Assembly: GCA_963732795.1 (NCBI GenBank)
Contig: CAVTAV010000003.1
Coordinates: 62,001 to 126,000 of the forward strand
DNA: 64,000 bases
Reading direction: 5' to 3'
DNA from: CAVTAV01 sp963732795
GTDB lineage: Bacteria; Pseudomonadota; Alphaproteobacteria; CAVTAV01
A program made the translations under genes and the position numbers. Below, piece by piece: positions 8,298 to 17,322 of the stretch. Positions within the stretch are counted from its first letter, which is position 1. Every line of letters begins with the position of its first letter. The notes under the pieces were generated by a model. The model saw only the letters and a list, made by a program, of their open reading frames with translations. It was not told where the DNA came from and made no database searches.

Positions 8298-9347
8298 ATG
8301 TTCAAACCCGTTGTCGCCATCGTCGGCGCGACCGGTGCGGTCGGCGTCGAGTTCCTGCACTGCCTCGAAGAGCGGAAGTTTCCGCTGCGCGAGCTGCGCC
8401 TCCTGGCGTCCGCGCGCTCGGCCGGCAAGACGATGACGTTCAAGGGCAAGGAACTGATCGTTCAGGAGCTGACCGAGAAGTCGTTCGAGGGCGTTAATAT
8501 CGCTTTGTTCTCGGCCGGCGGCTCGATCTCGAAGAAATTCGCGCCGATCGCGGTCAAGGCGGGTGCGGTGGTGGTCGACAATTCCTCGGCCTTCCGCATG
8601 GACCCGGATGTGCCGCTCGTCATTCCCGAGGTGAACCCCGAGGCCGCGCTTCAGAACAAGGGCATTATCGCGAATCCGAACTGCACCACGATCATCGCGG
8701 TCACGCCGCTGTGGCCCCTGCATAAGAAGAACCGTGTCCGACGCCTGATCGCCGCGACCTATCAGTCCGCGTCGGGGGCCGGGGCGTCGGCCATGGAGGA
8801 GCTGCGCGAATCGACCCGCGCGAGCCTCGAAGGCCGCGACTACCAGAACACGGTCCTGCCGCACCCTTACGCCTTCAACCTCTTTAGCCATAACTCTCCG
8901 ATGGACCCGGAGAGCGGCTATAACGAAGAAGAGGTCAAGATGGTGCGTGAAATGCGGAAGATCTATCGCGATCCCGATATCCGCATCGCCGCGACCTGCG
9001 TCCGGGTGCCGATCCTGCGCGCCCATGCCGAAGCGCTGACGGTCGAATTCGAGAACCCGATCACGCCGGAGGAGGTCCGCGAGATTCTGAAGACCGCGCC
9101 GGGCGTGAAACTCGTGGACGACCGGGCGAAGAACTATTTCCCCATGCCCAAGGATTCGACGGGGCAGGGCGACATCCTGGTCGGCCGGATCCGCCGCGAC
9201 ACGAGCGACGATACCGGCCGTTCGATCATGATGTTCGTCTCGGGCGATCAGCTCCTCAAAGGCGCGGCGCTGAATGCCGTGCAGATTGCGGAGCTCCTCG
9301 TCGCGGATGCCGCCGAAAAGACGATCAATCAGGTCGCTTCCGCGTAA
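8298..9347 (+). CDS. asd: Aspartate-semialdehyde dehydrogenase
   Basis: Asd reduces aspartyl-4-phosphate to aspartate-4-semialdehyde with NADPH, the branch point to lysine/diaminopimelate, threonine and methionine. The 349-residue protein shows the Rossmann nucleotide loop VGATGAVG, DNSSAFRMDPDVPLVIPEVN, the catalytic cysteine in NPNCTT, the substrate loop SASGAGASAMEEL, and RVPILRAHAEALTVEF with the catalytic histidine. Length and motifs are normal. It is preceded by about 110 bases without a gene and ends convergently with ychF, sharing a short hairpin. Confidence 0.96.
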   Translation: MFKPVVAIVGATGAVGVEFLHCLEERKFPLRELRLLASARSAGKTMTFKGKELIVQELTEKSFEGVNIALFSAGGSISKKFAPIAVKAGAVVVDNSSAFRMDPDVPLVIPEVNPEAALQNKGIIANPNCTTIIAVTPLWPLHKKNRVRRLIAATYQSASGAGASAMEELRESTRASLEGRDYQNTVLPHPYAFNLFSHNSPMDPESGYNEEEVKMVREMRKIYRDPDIRIAATCVRVPILRAHAEALTVEFENPITPEEVREILKTAPGVKLVDDRAKNYFPMPKDSTGQGDILVGRIRRDTSDDTGRSIMMFVSGDQLLKGAALNAVQIAELLVADAAEKTINQVASA

Positions 9348-9348
9348 C

Positions 9349-9369
9349 GACGGCGGGAGAGGAGCCGTC
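9349..9369. terminator. Possible bidirectional hairpin between asd and ychF
   Basis: GACGGC at 9349-9354 pairs with GCCGTC at 9364-9369 across a 9-base loop, right where the convergent asd and ychF genes meet. There is no T tract on either side, so this is only a weak terminator candidate. Confidence 0.3.
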
Positions 9370-10468
9370 AGGCGTTGAATCTGAACAGCATGACGTCGCC
9401 GTCCTCGACCACGTAATCCTTGCCTTCGAGCCGCATCTTGCCGGCGGCCTTGGCGCCTTGTTCGCCGCCGCAGTCGATATAGTCGTCATAGGAGATCGTC
9501 TCGGCGCGGATGAAGCCGCGCTCGAAATCGGTGTGGATGACGCCGGCGGCCTGAGGCGCGAGCGCGCCGCGGCGCACGGTCCAGGCGCGGGCTTCCTTGG
9601 GGCCGGCGGTGAAGAAGGTGATGAGGTCGAGAAGGGCATAGCCGGTGCGGATGACGCGGGCGAGGCCGGTTTCGCCGAGTCCCAGCCCCTCCAGAAATTC
9701 GCGGCGCTCGGCAGGATCGCCGATCTGCGCGATCTCGGCCTCGATCGCCGCCGAGACGGTCACGCAGCCGGCCCCGTCGCGCTCGGCTTTAGCGGCGACG
9801 GCTTCGGAGAACCGGTTGCCCGTGGCGACCGATTCCTCATCCACATTGCAGACATAAAGCACCTTTTTCGAGGTCAGGAGCTGCATCCCCTTGAGCCGCA
9901 CGAGATCGTCGCCTTCGAGCCCGGCGGCACGGGCAGGCTTGCCCTCGCGCAGGGCGTCCAGCACCCGCTCCATTACCGCGAGCTGCGTCTTGGCTTCCTT
10001 GTCGCCGCCGCGCGCCTGCTTTACGGCCGCCGCCGCGCGCCGCTCCAGGCTTTCGAGATCCGCGAGCATCAGCTCGGTTTCGACCGTTTCGGCATCCGCC
10101 ACCGGATCGATCGACCCCTCGACATGCACAACATCCTCGTTCTCGAAGCAGCGCAGCACATGGAGGACCGCATCGACCTCGCGGATATGGGCGAGAAACT
10201 TGTTGCCGAGCCCTTCGCCCTTCGACGCGCCGCGCACCAGCCCCGCGATGTCCACGAAGGCGAGCTGGGTCGGCACGATCCGGGCGGATTTCGCGAGCGC
10301 CGCGATCTTGTCGAGCCGCTCGTCCGGCACCGGCACCTGGCCGACATTCGGCTCGATGGTGCAGAAGGCATAATTCTCCGCGGCAGCCGCGGCCGTCGAG
10401 GTCAGCGCGTTGAACAGGGTCGACTTGCCGACATTGGGCAGGCCGATGATGCCGCATTTGAAACCCAT
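9368..10468 (-). CDS. ychF: Redox-responsive ATPase YchF/OLA1 family
   Basis: YchF is an Obg-related P-loop NTPase that prefers ATP over GTP and binds ribosomes; it affects translation start fidelity and oxidative stress responses. The 366-residue protein has the P-loop GLPNVGKSTLFNALT at residues 7-21, the DxxG motif in VDIAGLVRGASKGEGLGN, and the altered base-specificity motif NVDE in place of NKxD, which explains ATP preference. A helical insertion and a C-terminal TGS-like domain (ending DVMLFRFNA) follow. Its start overlaps the pth stop by one base (TAATG), a translationally coupled pair conserved in many bacteria. Confidence 0.96.
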   Translation of the reverse strand: MGFKCGIIGLPNVGKSTLFNALTSTAAAAAENYAFCTIEPNVGQVPVPDERLDKIAALAKSARIVPTQLAFVDIAGLVRGASKGEGLGNKFLAHIREVDAVLHVLRCFENEDVVHVEGSIDPVADAETVETELMLADLESLERRAAAAVKQARGGDKEAKTQLAVMERVLDALREGKPARAAGLEGDDLVRLKGMQLLTSKKVLYVCNVDEESVATGNRFSEAVAAKAERDGAGCVTVSAAIEAEIAQIGDPAERREFLEGLGLGETGLARVIRTGYALLDLITFFTAGPKEARAWTVRRGALAPQAAGVIHTDFERGFIRAETISYDDYIDCGGEQGAKAAGKMRLEGKDYVVEDGDVMLFRFNA

Positions 10469-11082
10469 TAGGTGGCGGTCCCTTTGTCCTCGGGATTAGG
10501 TTCGTGCGGCCGCTGCGGTCGGGTCTTGAGCGCGACCTTGGTCATGAAGTCCGCGTCGCGACCGGTCACCAGGTCGCCCACCGAATCGGCCACGGCATCG
10601 ATGAGCGGCTCAAGCCATTCGAGATCGGATTTGGCGAAATCGTGCAGCACATAGTGGTGCACCAAATCCTTATGACCCGGATGGCCGACGCCGATCCTGA
10701 CTCGTTTGAATTCGTTTCCGATGTGGGCGTCGATACTGCGGATGCCGTTATGGCCCGCGCTGCCGCCGCCGGTCTTGACCCGGACCTTGTTCGGCTCGAG
10801 ATCGATCTCGTCATAGAACACGATCACGTGGTCGGCCGGGACCTTGTAGAAACGGGCCGCTTCCGAGACCGCGCGGCCCGAATCGTTCATATAGGTTTGG
10901 GGCCGGACGATCATCACCTTCTCGCCCTCGATCACGCCCTCCGAGACATAGGCGTTGAAGCGCTTCTTATAGGGCGGGAGGTTATGGCGGCGGACGATCT
11001 GGTCCACCGCCATGAAGCCGACATTGTGCCGGTTTCCCGCATAGGAAGGTCCGGGATTGCCGAGACCAACAAAGAGCCACAT
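10468..11082 (-). CDS. pth: Peptidyl-tRNA hydrolase
   Basis: Pth cleaves the ester bond of peptidyl-tRNAs released by stalled ribosomes. The 204-residue product starts MWLFVGLGNPGPSYAGNRHNVGFM, with the catalytic histidine in RHNVGF. It continues with RPQTYMNDSG, VIVFYDEIDLEPNKVRVKTGGGSAGHNGIRSI and FKRVRIGVGHPG. It is 60 bases downstream of rplY and coupled to ychF, giving the common rplY-pth-ychF order. Confidence 0.97.
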   Translation of the reverse strand: MWLFVGLGNPGPSYAGNRHNVGFMAVDQIVRRHNLPPYKKRFNAYVSEGVIEGEKVMIVRPQTYMNDSGRAVSEAARFYKVPADHVIVFYDEIDLEPNKVRVKTGGGSAGHNGIRSIDAHIGNEFKRVRIGVGHPGHKDLVHHYVLHDFAKSDLEWLEPLIDAVADSVGDLVTGRDADFMTKVALKTRPQRPHEPNPEDKGTAT

Positions 11083-11142
11083 GTCGATCTCCCAAAGCCG
11101 GAAGGGAAGCGCGACGTCCGGTCGAAGACGAAAGCCGGAAGG

Positions 11143-11829
11143 CTATTCCTTCTTGGCCTCGGCCTTCTCCTCCTCGCCCTCGGCCTCCTCTTCGGCAGCC
11201 TCGGCGCCTTCCGCTCCTTCGGCGGCCTCGGCCTCGGCCTCTTCCGGGATTTCCTTCTCGCCGGTCGACGGCGCGGCGATCGTGGCGATGGTGAAGTTAC
11301 GGTCGCGGATTACCGGGGTCACGCCTTCGGGAAGAGCGATGTCGTGGATATGGACGCCGTCGCCGATATCTAGACCGGCGAGATCGACCTCCAGCCGCTC
11401 GGGCATCGCGCCCGCCGGACACCACAGCTCGACCTCGTGGCGCACGACGTTCAGCACGCCGCCGCGCTTCAGGCCGGGGCTTTCCGGCATGCCGGAGAAA
11501 TGCACCGGCACCTCGATGGCGATCCGGGTATCGGCGCCGACCCGCAAAAAGTCGACATGGATGATCCGGTCGGTCACCGGATGGGTCTGGACGTCGCGGG
11601 GCAGGACCTGTTGGCTCGCGCCCTCGATGTCGACGTTGAACAGCGTATTCCTGAAGCCGCCCCTGTTGTATTTGATCGTCAGATCGTTGGCGCCCACGCT
11701 GATGAGCTCCGGCGGCTGATTGCCGCCGTAGATTACGGCCGGAACCCGGCCGTCGCGCCGCACCGCCCGGGAGGACCCCTTACCCGCCCGCTCGCGTTTG
11801 CTGGCCGCGATCGTTTGAACTTCCGCCAC
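11143..11829 (-). CDS. rplY: 50S ribosomal protein L25/general stress protein Ctc
   Basis: L25 binds 5S rRNA in the large subunit. The 228-residue product is the long CTC-type form. The N-terminal L25 domain (about residues 1-95) contains AVRRDGRVPAVIYGG and HVDFLRVG, followed by the beta-rich TL5 C-terminal domain (VPVHFSGMPESPGLKRGGVLN, SDI-like HIHDIALPEGV). It ends in a low-complexity tail of Glu and Ala from about residue 190. That acidic tail is typical of alphaproteobacterial L25. First gene of the rplY-pth-ychF unit; the gap upstream to prs carries a dispersed palindromic repeat. Confidence 0.96.
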   Translation of the reverse strand: MAEVQTIAASKRERAGKGSSRAVRRDGRVPAVIYGGNQPPELISVGANDLTIKYNRGGFRNTLFNVDIEGASQQVLPRDVQTHPVTDRIIHVDFLRVGADTRIAIEVPVHFSGMPESPGLKRGGVLNVVRHEVELWCPAGAMPERLEVDLAGLDIGDGVHIHDIALPEGVTPVIRDRNFTIATIAAPSTGEKEIPEEAEAEAAEGAEGAEAAEEEAEGEEEKAEAKKE

Positions 11830-11956
11830 GGTTTGTCTCCTTTACATGATCGAATTTGCCCGCGCGCCCGCCTCCAGGGGTGCGGCGCGGTCACGGGCAG
11901 GGGAGCTTTTAGCGTCTTGGCGTTGAAATTACAATGATTTAGGCGGATCCGAGCCC

Positions 11957-12028
11957 GTCATTCCCGCGCAAGCGGGAATCCAAAAAACTCTTTGAAATCA
12001 GGGAGATTCCCGCTTGCGTGGGAATGAC
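11957..12028. repeat. Dispersed palindromic repeat, family A, copy 1
   Basis: An imperfect inverted repeat with arms gtcattcccgcgcaagcggg and the reverse-complement-like cccgcttgcgtgggaatgac, about 72 bases in all. The core is the widespread bacterial repeat that reads VIPAKAG when translated. Two relatives lie at 26741 and 28629. It sits between prs and rplY, both leftward, and could form a stable hairpin in the transcript. Confidence 0.8.
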
Positions 12029-12052
12029 AACGCCGAAGCGGCCTGGACAGTC

Positions 12053-12985
12053 TCAGTCGAACAGGCTCGAGACCGAGGTTTCCTGGCTGATTCGCCGCAT
12101 GGCTTCGCCGATCAGGGGCGCGATGGAGACGCGGCGGATATTGCTCGAAATCCGCACGGCGTCGGTCGCCTCGATACTGTCGGTGATCACCAGGCTTTCG
12201 AGCTCGGAGGAGCCGACCCGGGCGACCGCGCCGCCGGAAAGCACGCCGTGGGTGACACACGCGCTGACCGACTTGGCACCGTGCTTCTTCAGGGCCGCGG
12301 CGGCATTGCACAGCGTGCCGGCGGAATCGACGATGTCGTCCACCAGGATGCAGGACCGGCCTTCGACGTCGCCGATGATGTTCATGACCTCGGACTCGCC
12401 GGCCTTCTCGCGACGCTTGTCCACGATGGCGAGATCGACGCCGAGCCGGCGGGCATAGCCGCGCGCCCTCACTACGCCGCCGACATCCGGCGAGACGATC
12501 ATGAGATTGCCGTTGGTGAAGTGTTCCTTGATGTCGTCGACCAGGGGCGGGGCGGCGTAGAGATTGTCGGTTGGGATGTCGAAGAAGCCCTGAATCTGGC
12601 CGGCATGGAGGTCCATGGTGAGCACACGGTTCGCGCCCGCTGTGGTGATGAGATTGGCGACCAGCTTTGCCGAGATCGGCGTGCGCGGACCGGGTTTGCG
12701 GTCCTGGCGGGCATAGCCGAAATAGGGGATCACGGCGGTGATGCGCTTGGCCGAGGCGCGCCTGAGCGCGTCGATGCAGACCAGAAGCTCCATCAGGTGG
12801 TCGTTGGCCGGATAGGACGTCGATTGGATCACGAAGACGTCCTCGCCACGGACGTTCTCGTGGATCTCGACAAAGACCTCCATGTCCGAGAATCGGCGGA
12901 CGCTGGCCTTGGTGAGCGGCAGATTGAGATAGGCGGCAATCGCCTCGGCAAGCGGGCGGTTGCTGTTGCCCATCAGGACTTTCAT
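12053..12985 (-). CDS. prs: Ribose-phosphate pyrophosphokinase (PRPP synthetase)
   Basis: Prs transfers pyrophosphate from ATP to ribose-5-phosphate, making PRPP for nucleotide, histidine and tryptophan synthesis. The 310-residue enzyme has RRFSDMEVFVEIHENVRGED, the ATP-binding FGYARQDRK, the divalent-metal motif DLHAGQIQGFF, the catalytic flexible-loop region VDKRREKAGE and the PRPP-binding loop ILVDDIVDSAGTL. Length is normal. It is the likely source of PRPP for apt. It lies 169 bases downstream of pgeF on the same strand, so it may have its own promoter. Confidence 0.97.
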   Translation of the reverse strand: MKVLMGNSNRPLAEAIAAYLNLPLTKASVRRFSDMEVFVEIHENVRGEDVFVIQSTSYPANDHLMELLVCIDALRRASAKRITAVIPYFGYARQDRKPGPRTPISAKLVANLITTAGANRVLTMDLHAGQIQGFFDIPTDNLYAAPPLVDDIKEHFTNGNLMIVSPDVGGVVRARGYARRLGVDLAIVDKRREKAGESEVMNIIGDVEGRSCILVDDIVDSAGTLCNAAAALKKHGAKSVSACVTHGVLSGGAVARVGSSELESLVITDSIEATDAVRISSNIRRVSIAPLIGEAMRRISQETSVSSLFD

Positions 12986-13154
12986 GGAATTGCCCTCCGC
13001 CCCTCTAGCGGGCCCCGCAAACGCCTTACGAGCCCTGACGCCGCCGGTTTTAACAAGGGGTCACACGACTGTAAACTGGTTCGGTCATTCTGATTCGTTC
13101 GGCCCGCGAAGCTTTTGAATTCATTGATATTCAAGCGATTCGGGGGCTGACGGC

Positions 13155-13934
13155 TCATGCCGCGATCGCGATCGCCGAGAGCAGTCGGCCATAGTCCGAT
13201 TCTCGCCGATGGGTGGTGCGGCGGTAGCTGAAGCAAAGCTCTTCCGAGCCATAGGTGTCGATAGCGGCCTCGCGGGAGGCGGCGATGCCGGCTTTGGCCA
13301 ACCGTTCGCTGACGTAATCCTGGAGGTCGAATTGCCAATGGCCATCCCGGTCGGAGGGACCGAAAAAGCGGGCGTTTGCCGCATCGGCGGCTTCGAAAGT
13401 CGCCCGGAATTCGGGACCCACCTCGTAGGACTCCTTGGCGATCGACGGGCCGATGGCCGCGGCGATGCGCTGCCGATCCGCGCCGAGCGTCTCCATCGCC
13501 GCGACCGTCGCTTCAAGCACGCCCGCCAGCGCGCCTTTCCAGCCGGCGTGAGCCGCGCCCACCACATTGGCCTGGTCGTCCGCCAAGAGTACCGGGACGC
13601 AATCCGCCGTCAGAATGCCGAGCGCGATCCCGGGCTCGCGGGTCACCATGGCGTCGGCCTCGGGCGCCGCATCGCGCCGCCAAGGCCGTGTGACCGTCAC
13701 CACGCGCGGGCTGTGGATTTGATAGACCGTGCACAGCGCCTCGGGTGGGAGATCGAGCGCGGCGGCGGCGCGGGCGCGGTTCTCGGCGACGGCTTTGGGG
13801 TCGTCGGACGAGCCTAAGCCGCAATTGAGCCCGGCATAGATTCCGGTGGAGACGCCGCCCCGGCGCGAGAAGAAGCCATGGCGAATGGCACCTCGCTGCA
13901 GATTGGAGGCGCGGAGAATCTCGAGATCGGTCAT
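13155..13934 (-). CDS. pgeF: Purine nucleoside phosphorylase/laccase-domain protein (YfiH/PgeF family)
   Basis: This DUF152-family zinc protein was called a polyphenol oxidase; later biochemistry supports purine nucleoside phosphorylase or adenosine deaminase activity, and a peptidoglycan editing role in E. coli. The 259-residue protein has the metal-ligand segments YQIHSPRV, LTADCVPVLL and AAHAGWKGALAGV, plus IGPSIAKESYEVG. Its ATG overlaps the stop of the upstream methyltransferase gene by four bases (ATGA), so it is the third gene of the lgt - methyltransferase - pgeF unit common in Alphaproteobacteria. Confidence 0.92.
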   Translation of the reverse strand: MTDLEILRASNLQRGAIRHGFFSRRGGVSTGIYAGLNCGLGSSDDPKAVAENRARAAAALDLPPEALCTVYQIHSPRVVTVTRPWRRDAAPEADAMVTREPGIALGILTADCVPVLLADDQANVVGAAHAGWKGALAGVLEATVAAMETLGADRQRIAAAIGPSIAKESYEVGPEFRATFEAADAANARFFGPSDRDGHWQFDLQDYVSERLAKAGIAASREAAIDTYGSEELCFSYRRTTHRRESDYGRLLSAIAIAA

Positions 13935-15009
13935 GCCGGCTGGTCGAATCCTTCGAGGCCCGCGAGATCGGGATGCACGATGGCCATCACCTTGAACAAC
14001 TGACCCATCGCACGGGGGTCCGTCAAGCGTCGGAGACCGCTGGCGACATCTCGCGCCTGGGCCGCGGTGGCCCCGCGCCGCAGCGCGTCGGCCCGCTGCT
14101 CGATGCCGAGCGCCCTGAGGAAACAGCCTTGCGGCGTCGGTCCGAGCACGGTCGCCCCCCTCGATTCGGCGGCGCGTTTGAGGGCCGCGAAATCGACATG
14201 GGCGGTCAGATCCGCGTCGCCTGGATCCGCGAGCACGGGGTGATAGGCATGGCGGCGGACGGCCTGCAAGGTTTCGCCGGGCGCGCTTTGGGTGTGGCCG
14301 TAATCCACGATCAACGCCGCGCCGCCATGGACCGCGATCCGTTCGGCGATGGCGCCCGCGACGTCCAGCCCATCCGGGCAAATCTCGACCATCGAACCCT
14401 CGCCGAGCCCGTCGAGCGCGGGCGGGACCGGCGTTTCGGGGCAGGGGAGAGACGCCGTGACAAAGGCGAACCGATCGCCGCCGTCGAGCCCGACCCGCCG
14501 CTCATGCCAGCCGTCGGCCCGCTTCTCGTATTGATGGATCGGCAAGGCGTCGAAGAATTCGTTGGCGACGAGCAGCATTGGGCCCGCGGGCACGTCGTCG
14601 AAGCGCTCGATGCCATGTCCCGCGCACGGCGCTTTGCTGAATCTTGGTCAGGACCGGGCTGGTTTCCACAAGACGGACGTCGAGCGCCTGCCGGTAAGCC
14701 GGGAACATGATCGGCGACGCGCAGGACATCCCGCGTCAACGTGCCGCGCCCCGGTCCGAGCTCGATCCAGTGGATCGGCGCAGGCATGCCCATGAGCCGC
14801 CAGGCCTCGGCGCCCCACAGCCCGATCAGCTCGCCGAACATTTGGCTCACTTCGGGCGCGGTAACGAAGTCGCCGGCCGCGCCGATCGGCATCTGCTTCA
14901 TGTAATAGCCGTGCTCGGGATGGCCGAGGGCCTCGGCCATGTAGCGCGCGACGGGGATCGGTCCGTGCTCCCGAATTTCAGCCGCCAGCGCCTCCCCCAG
15001 CGCGTTCAT
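13931..15009 (-). CDS. SAM-dependent methyltransferase, MidA/NDUFAF7 family (two frameshifts in this sequence)
   Basis: The family relates to mitochondrial NDUFAF7/MidA, which methylates an arginine of a complex I subunit during assembly; the bacterial role is inferred. The N-terminal part reads MNALGEALAAEIREHGPIPVARYM, HPEHGYYMKQMPIGAAGDFVTAPEVSQ and the SAM motif IELGPGRGTLTRDVLR. A middle segment (RQALDVRLVETSPVL) is in the next frame. The C-terminal part (VPAGPMLLVANEFFDALPIHQYE to the stop) is in the third. Single extra bases near 14694 (gcTtaccgg on the coding strand) and near 14630 explain both shifts; corrected length is 358 residues, as expected. Start and stop both overlap neighbours by four bases (ATGA), so it is translationally coupled to lgt and pgeF. 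Confidence 0.88.
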
Positions 15010-15830
15010 GGCGCCTTGGTCTTCGCCTTCTGGAGGGTCATGAAGATGATGACGATGCCGATGGCTACCATCGGGATGGAAAGGAGCTGCCCCTCGGTAA
15101 TGCCGCCATAGAGGTACCCGATATTGGCATCGGGCTGGCGGAAGAATTCGCCGAAGATGCGGAAGAGGCCGTAGCCGGTAAAGAATGCGCCGGTGAGCAG
15201 GCCCGGTTTCTCGCGCGCCGAGGTGTAGTGGAACAGCAGGTTCAGGATCAGAAACAGGGCGATGCCTTCGAGCGAGGCTTCATAGAGCTGGCTCGGATGG
15301 CGCGGGAGATGAAGCGGATCCTTGGGGAAGATCATGGCCCAGGGCACGTCGGTCGGGCGGCCCCAGAGCTCCTGGTTGATGAAATTGGCGATCCGCCCAA
15401 AGAACAGTCCGACCGGCCCCACGCAGGCGACCCGATCGGCGACCTGGGCGAGCGGAATCTTGCGCCGCCAGCAATACCAGATCACCGCCGTGCAGATTCC
15501 GATCAAGCCGCCATGGAAGGACATGCCGCCTTCCCAGATCGCGAAGACCTCCAAGGGATGGGCGATGTATTTGTCGAGATCGTAGAACAGCACCGAGCCG
15601 AGCCGGCCGCCCACGATCACGCCGAGCATCGCCCAGAAGGCGAGGTCGTCGACCTGCTCACGCTTCATGATCGGGTGCTTGCCGGCGGCGAGCTTGATGA
15701 AATACCACCAGCCGAAGAAGAACCCGGCGGCATAGGCGAGCCCGTACCATTTGATCCCGATCGGGCCCCAGATATGGACCAGTTCGGGATCGATGACGGG
15801 ATAGGGGATCAGGGCCAGGGCGGTGAACAT
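15006..15830 (-). CDS. lgt: Phosphatidylglycerol-prolipoprotein diacylglyceryl transferase
   Basis: Lgt adds a diacylglyceryl group to the lipobox cysteine of prolipoproteins at the inner membrane, the first step of lipoprotein maturation. The 274-residue protein has about seven hydrophobic segments, the family signature around GLFFGRIANFINQELWGRPTD and the conserved PRHPSQLYEASLEG. Several clients are encoded in this window: the lipoproteins at 22712, 23757 and 31893 and the PQQ dehydrogenase at 35933. It overlaps the downstream methyltransferase gene and starts 48 bases after the DUF4062-like gene. Confidence 0.97.
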   Translation of the reverse strand: MFTALALIPYPVIDPELVHIWGPIGIKWYGLAYAAGFFFGWWYFIKLAAGKHPIMKREQVDDLAFWAMLGVIVGGRLGSVLFYDLDKYIAHPLEVFAIWEGGMSFHGGLIGICTAVIWYCWRRKIPLAQVADRVACVGPVGLFFGRIANFINQELWGRPTDVPWAMIFPKDPLHLPRHPSQLYEASLEGIALFLILNLLFHYTSAREKPGLLTGAFFTGYGLFRIFGEFFRQPDANIGYLYGGITEGQLLSIPMVAIGIVIIFMTLQKAKTKAP

Positions 15831-15878
15831 CGCCCCATAATGGCGATATCGCGACGGCGCGCAAGCCGGTCGCTGGCC

Positions 15879-17147
15879 TCAGGAGCCGGACGAGACCTCG
15901 GCGGAGGCGTGGCGGGCGAGAAGACCGCGGAGCGCGGCGAGATCGGCCAGGAAACGGTCGAGAAATTCGAGCGACTGCTGCTTGGCCTTGTGAAATTCGG
16001 CGGTGGTGCGTTTCAGGCCCGATACCCTGCCGCGAAAGGCTTGGAGGTGCGGCGCGGCGGCGCGCAAGGGGCCGGAGAACTTGGCGACGGCCCGGAACGT
16101 CTCGTCCAGCACGTCTTCGTCGAAGCCGCTCGCTTCGAGGCCGGGCTTGCGCTTGTGATATTCGTGGCGCATGGCGTTGAGGACGGTCTGATAGATCTCC
16201 CTCAGCATCCCGATCTTGTGTTCGGCGGTGTCGGCGAAGGCGGCGAGCTCGTCCTCCTCCTTGCGGCTCATGATGGCGAAGATGAGGCCCATCTGGGGAT
16301 CGGGCTCGTTCTTGTCGTCGTTTTTGTGCGCCTCGATATAGCGCCGCGCATCGCCGGCCATGAAGGCGATGATGTCGCCGATGAAATCGAAGGATTCGAT
16401 CATGGTCCAGGCCTTGCGGTCGATTTCGTCGAGGAGATCCGGCGTCAGCGGGGCTAGCGCCGTCAGCACGAAGCGGTCGTCATTGGCGGCGGGCGCGAGC
16501 TTGGGCGGCGTCAGCGGCTTGCCGGGCGACGATTCTTCGGCCCGGGGCTTCTTCGGCCGGGAGTTCATGCTGATCACCGAGGCCGACGGCGTGGCCGCCT
16601 CCGGCTCGGGTTCGCTGGATTTGACGGGCTCTGGCTCGGGTATCTCCACCTCTCCATCCGGCGGCAACTCCATGACCGCGCGCTCCAGCTTCGCTTCGAG
16701 CAAGGTCCGGAAGTCCTCGCGGCCGTCATAGATATAGGCTCTGTGGCCGTCGGCTCTGGCGCGGTCCTGGAACGCGCGGACCAGCGAGAGGCCCTCGGGA
16801 TCGATTTTGCTCGGCGCGATCGCCTCGTCGTTGACGAACGGCAGTATCCGGACGGTATTGGGGTCCGCACGGAACCTGTCATAGGCGGCGAGAAAGCGGT
16901 CCCGCGCGGCGCGGGCGTCATCAATCCCGGTCTTGGCGAAGGTCGTCCACAGCACGCCGACGAAGATCGTGGGGCCGTCGTGAAGAGCATCGGGCGCCAC
17001 GCCGTCGTCGAGCAGGGTGAGGTCCAGTCGCACGCCGGCCTTTTGGGCCGCGCCCAGGTTCATATGGTCGACCACCGTCTCGACGATCGCGCGCGCGCCG
17101 TCAGCGTCGCCCGGTGCGGCCAGGATTATGTCGATCTTTCGGACCAT
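15879..17147 (-). CDS. Large protein with a DUF4062/TIR-like N-terminal domain, function unknown
   Basis: I do not recognise this 422-residue protein as a named family. Residues 1 to about 155 have the rhythm of a DUF4062-type (TIR-related) fold. A first strand KIDIILAAPGDADGARAIVE leads into a helix. A central segment reads GPTIFVGVLWTTFAKTG, DARAARDRFLAAYDRF and VRILPFVNDEAI. It closes with AYIYDGREDFRTLLEAKLE. In known proteins that domain sits in STAND-type signalling or defence proteins. Residues about 160-225 are a Pro/Glu/Ser-rich linker, and the rest is predicted all-helical with a coiled-coil-like end. The ATG at 17147 (MVRKIDIIL) is preferred over a TTG nine codons upstream; no clear ribosome site decides it. 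It lies 48 bases upstream of lgt. Confidence 0.6.
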   Translation of the reverse strand: MVRKIDIILAAPGDADGARAIVETVVDHMNLGAAQKAGVRLDLTLLDDGVAPDALHDGPTIFVGVLWTTFAKTGIDDARAARDRFLAAYDRFRADPNTVRILPFVNDEAIAPSKIDPEGLSLVRAFQDRARADGHRAYIYDGREDFRTLLEAKLERAVMELPPDGEVEIPEPEPVKSSEPEPEAATPSASVISMNSRPKKPRAEESSPGKPLTPPKLAPAANDDRFVLTALAPLTPDLLDEIDRKAWTMIESFDFIGDIIAFMAGDARRYIEAHKNDDKNEPDPQMGLIFAIMSRKEEDELAAFADTAEHKIGMLREIYQTVLNAMRHEYHKRKPGLEASGFDEDVLDETFRAVAKFSGPLRAAAPHLQAFRGRVSGLKRTTAEFHKAKQQSLEFLDRFLADLAALRGLLARHASAEVSSGS

Positions 17148-17252
17148 CGCCGGCAGGTTCAATCCGCTGAGCAAAAAAAACAGGCTTAATGGTGGTATAA
17201 CCCTATTTTGCTAGCCAATTATGAACGGCAGCTCGGGATGTTAACGGGTTGT

Positions 17253-17280
17253 TTGAATTCGCCGCGCTGCAGCTTATATA
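17253..17280 (+). promoter_or_regulatory. Candidate sigma-70 promoter for ubiK
   Basis: TTGAAT (17253-17258) and TATATA (17275-17280) are separated by 16 bases and lie 42 bases before the ubiK start. Each box matches the consensus at four of six positions. The surrounding sequence is locally AT-rich against a GC-rich background. Confidence 0.5.
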
Positions 17281-17322
17281 GCGTGTAACGTCCTTCATCC
17301 TGCAAGAGACCGGGAGCTCCGC

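Noticed and set aside
11957..12028. Possible CRISPR repeat because of the palindromic arms.
   Set aside because: There is a single inverted unit with no regular spacer-repeat array; the same element recurs singly at other loci.
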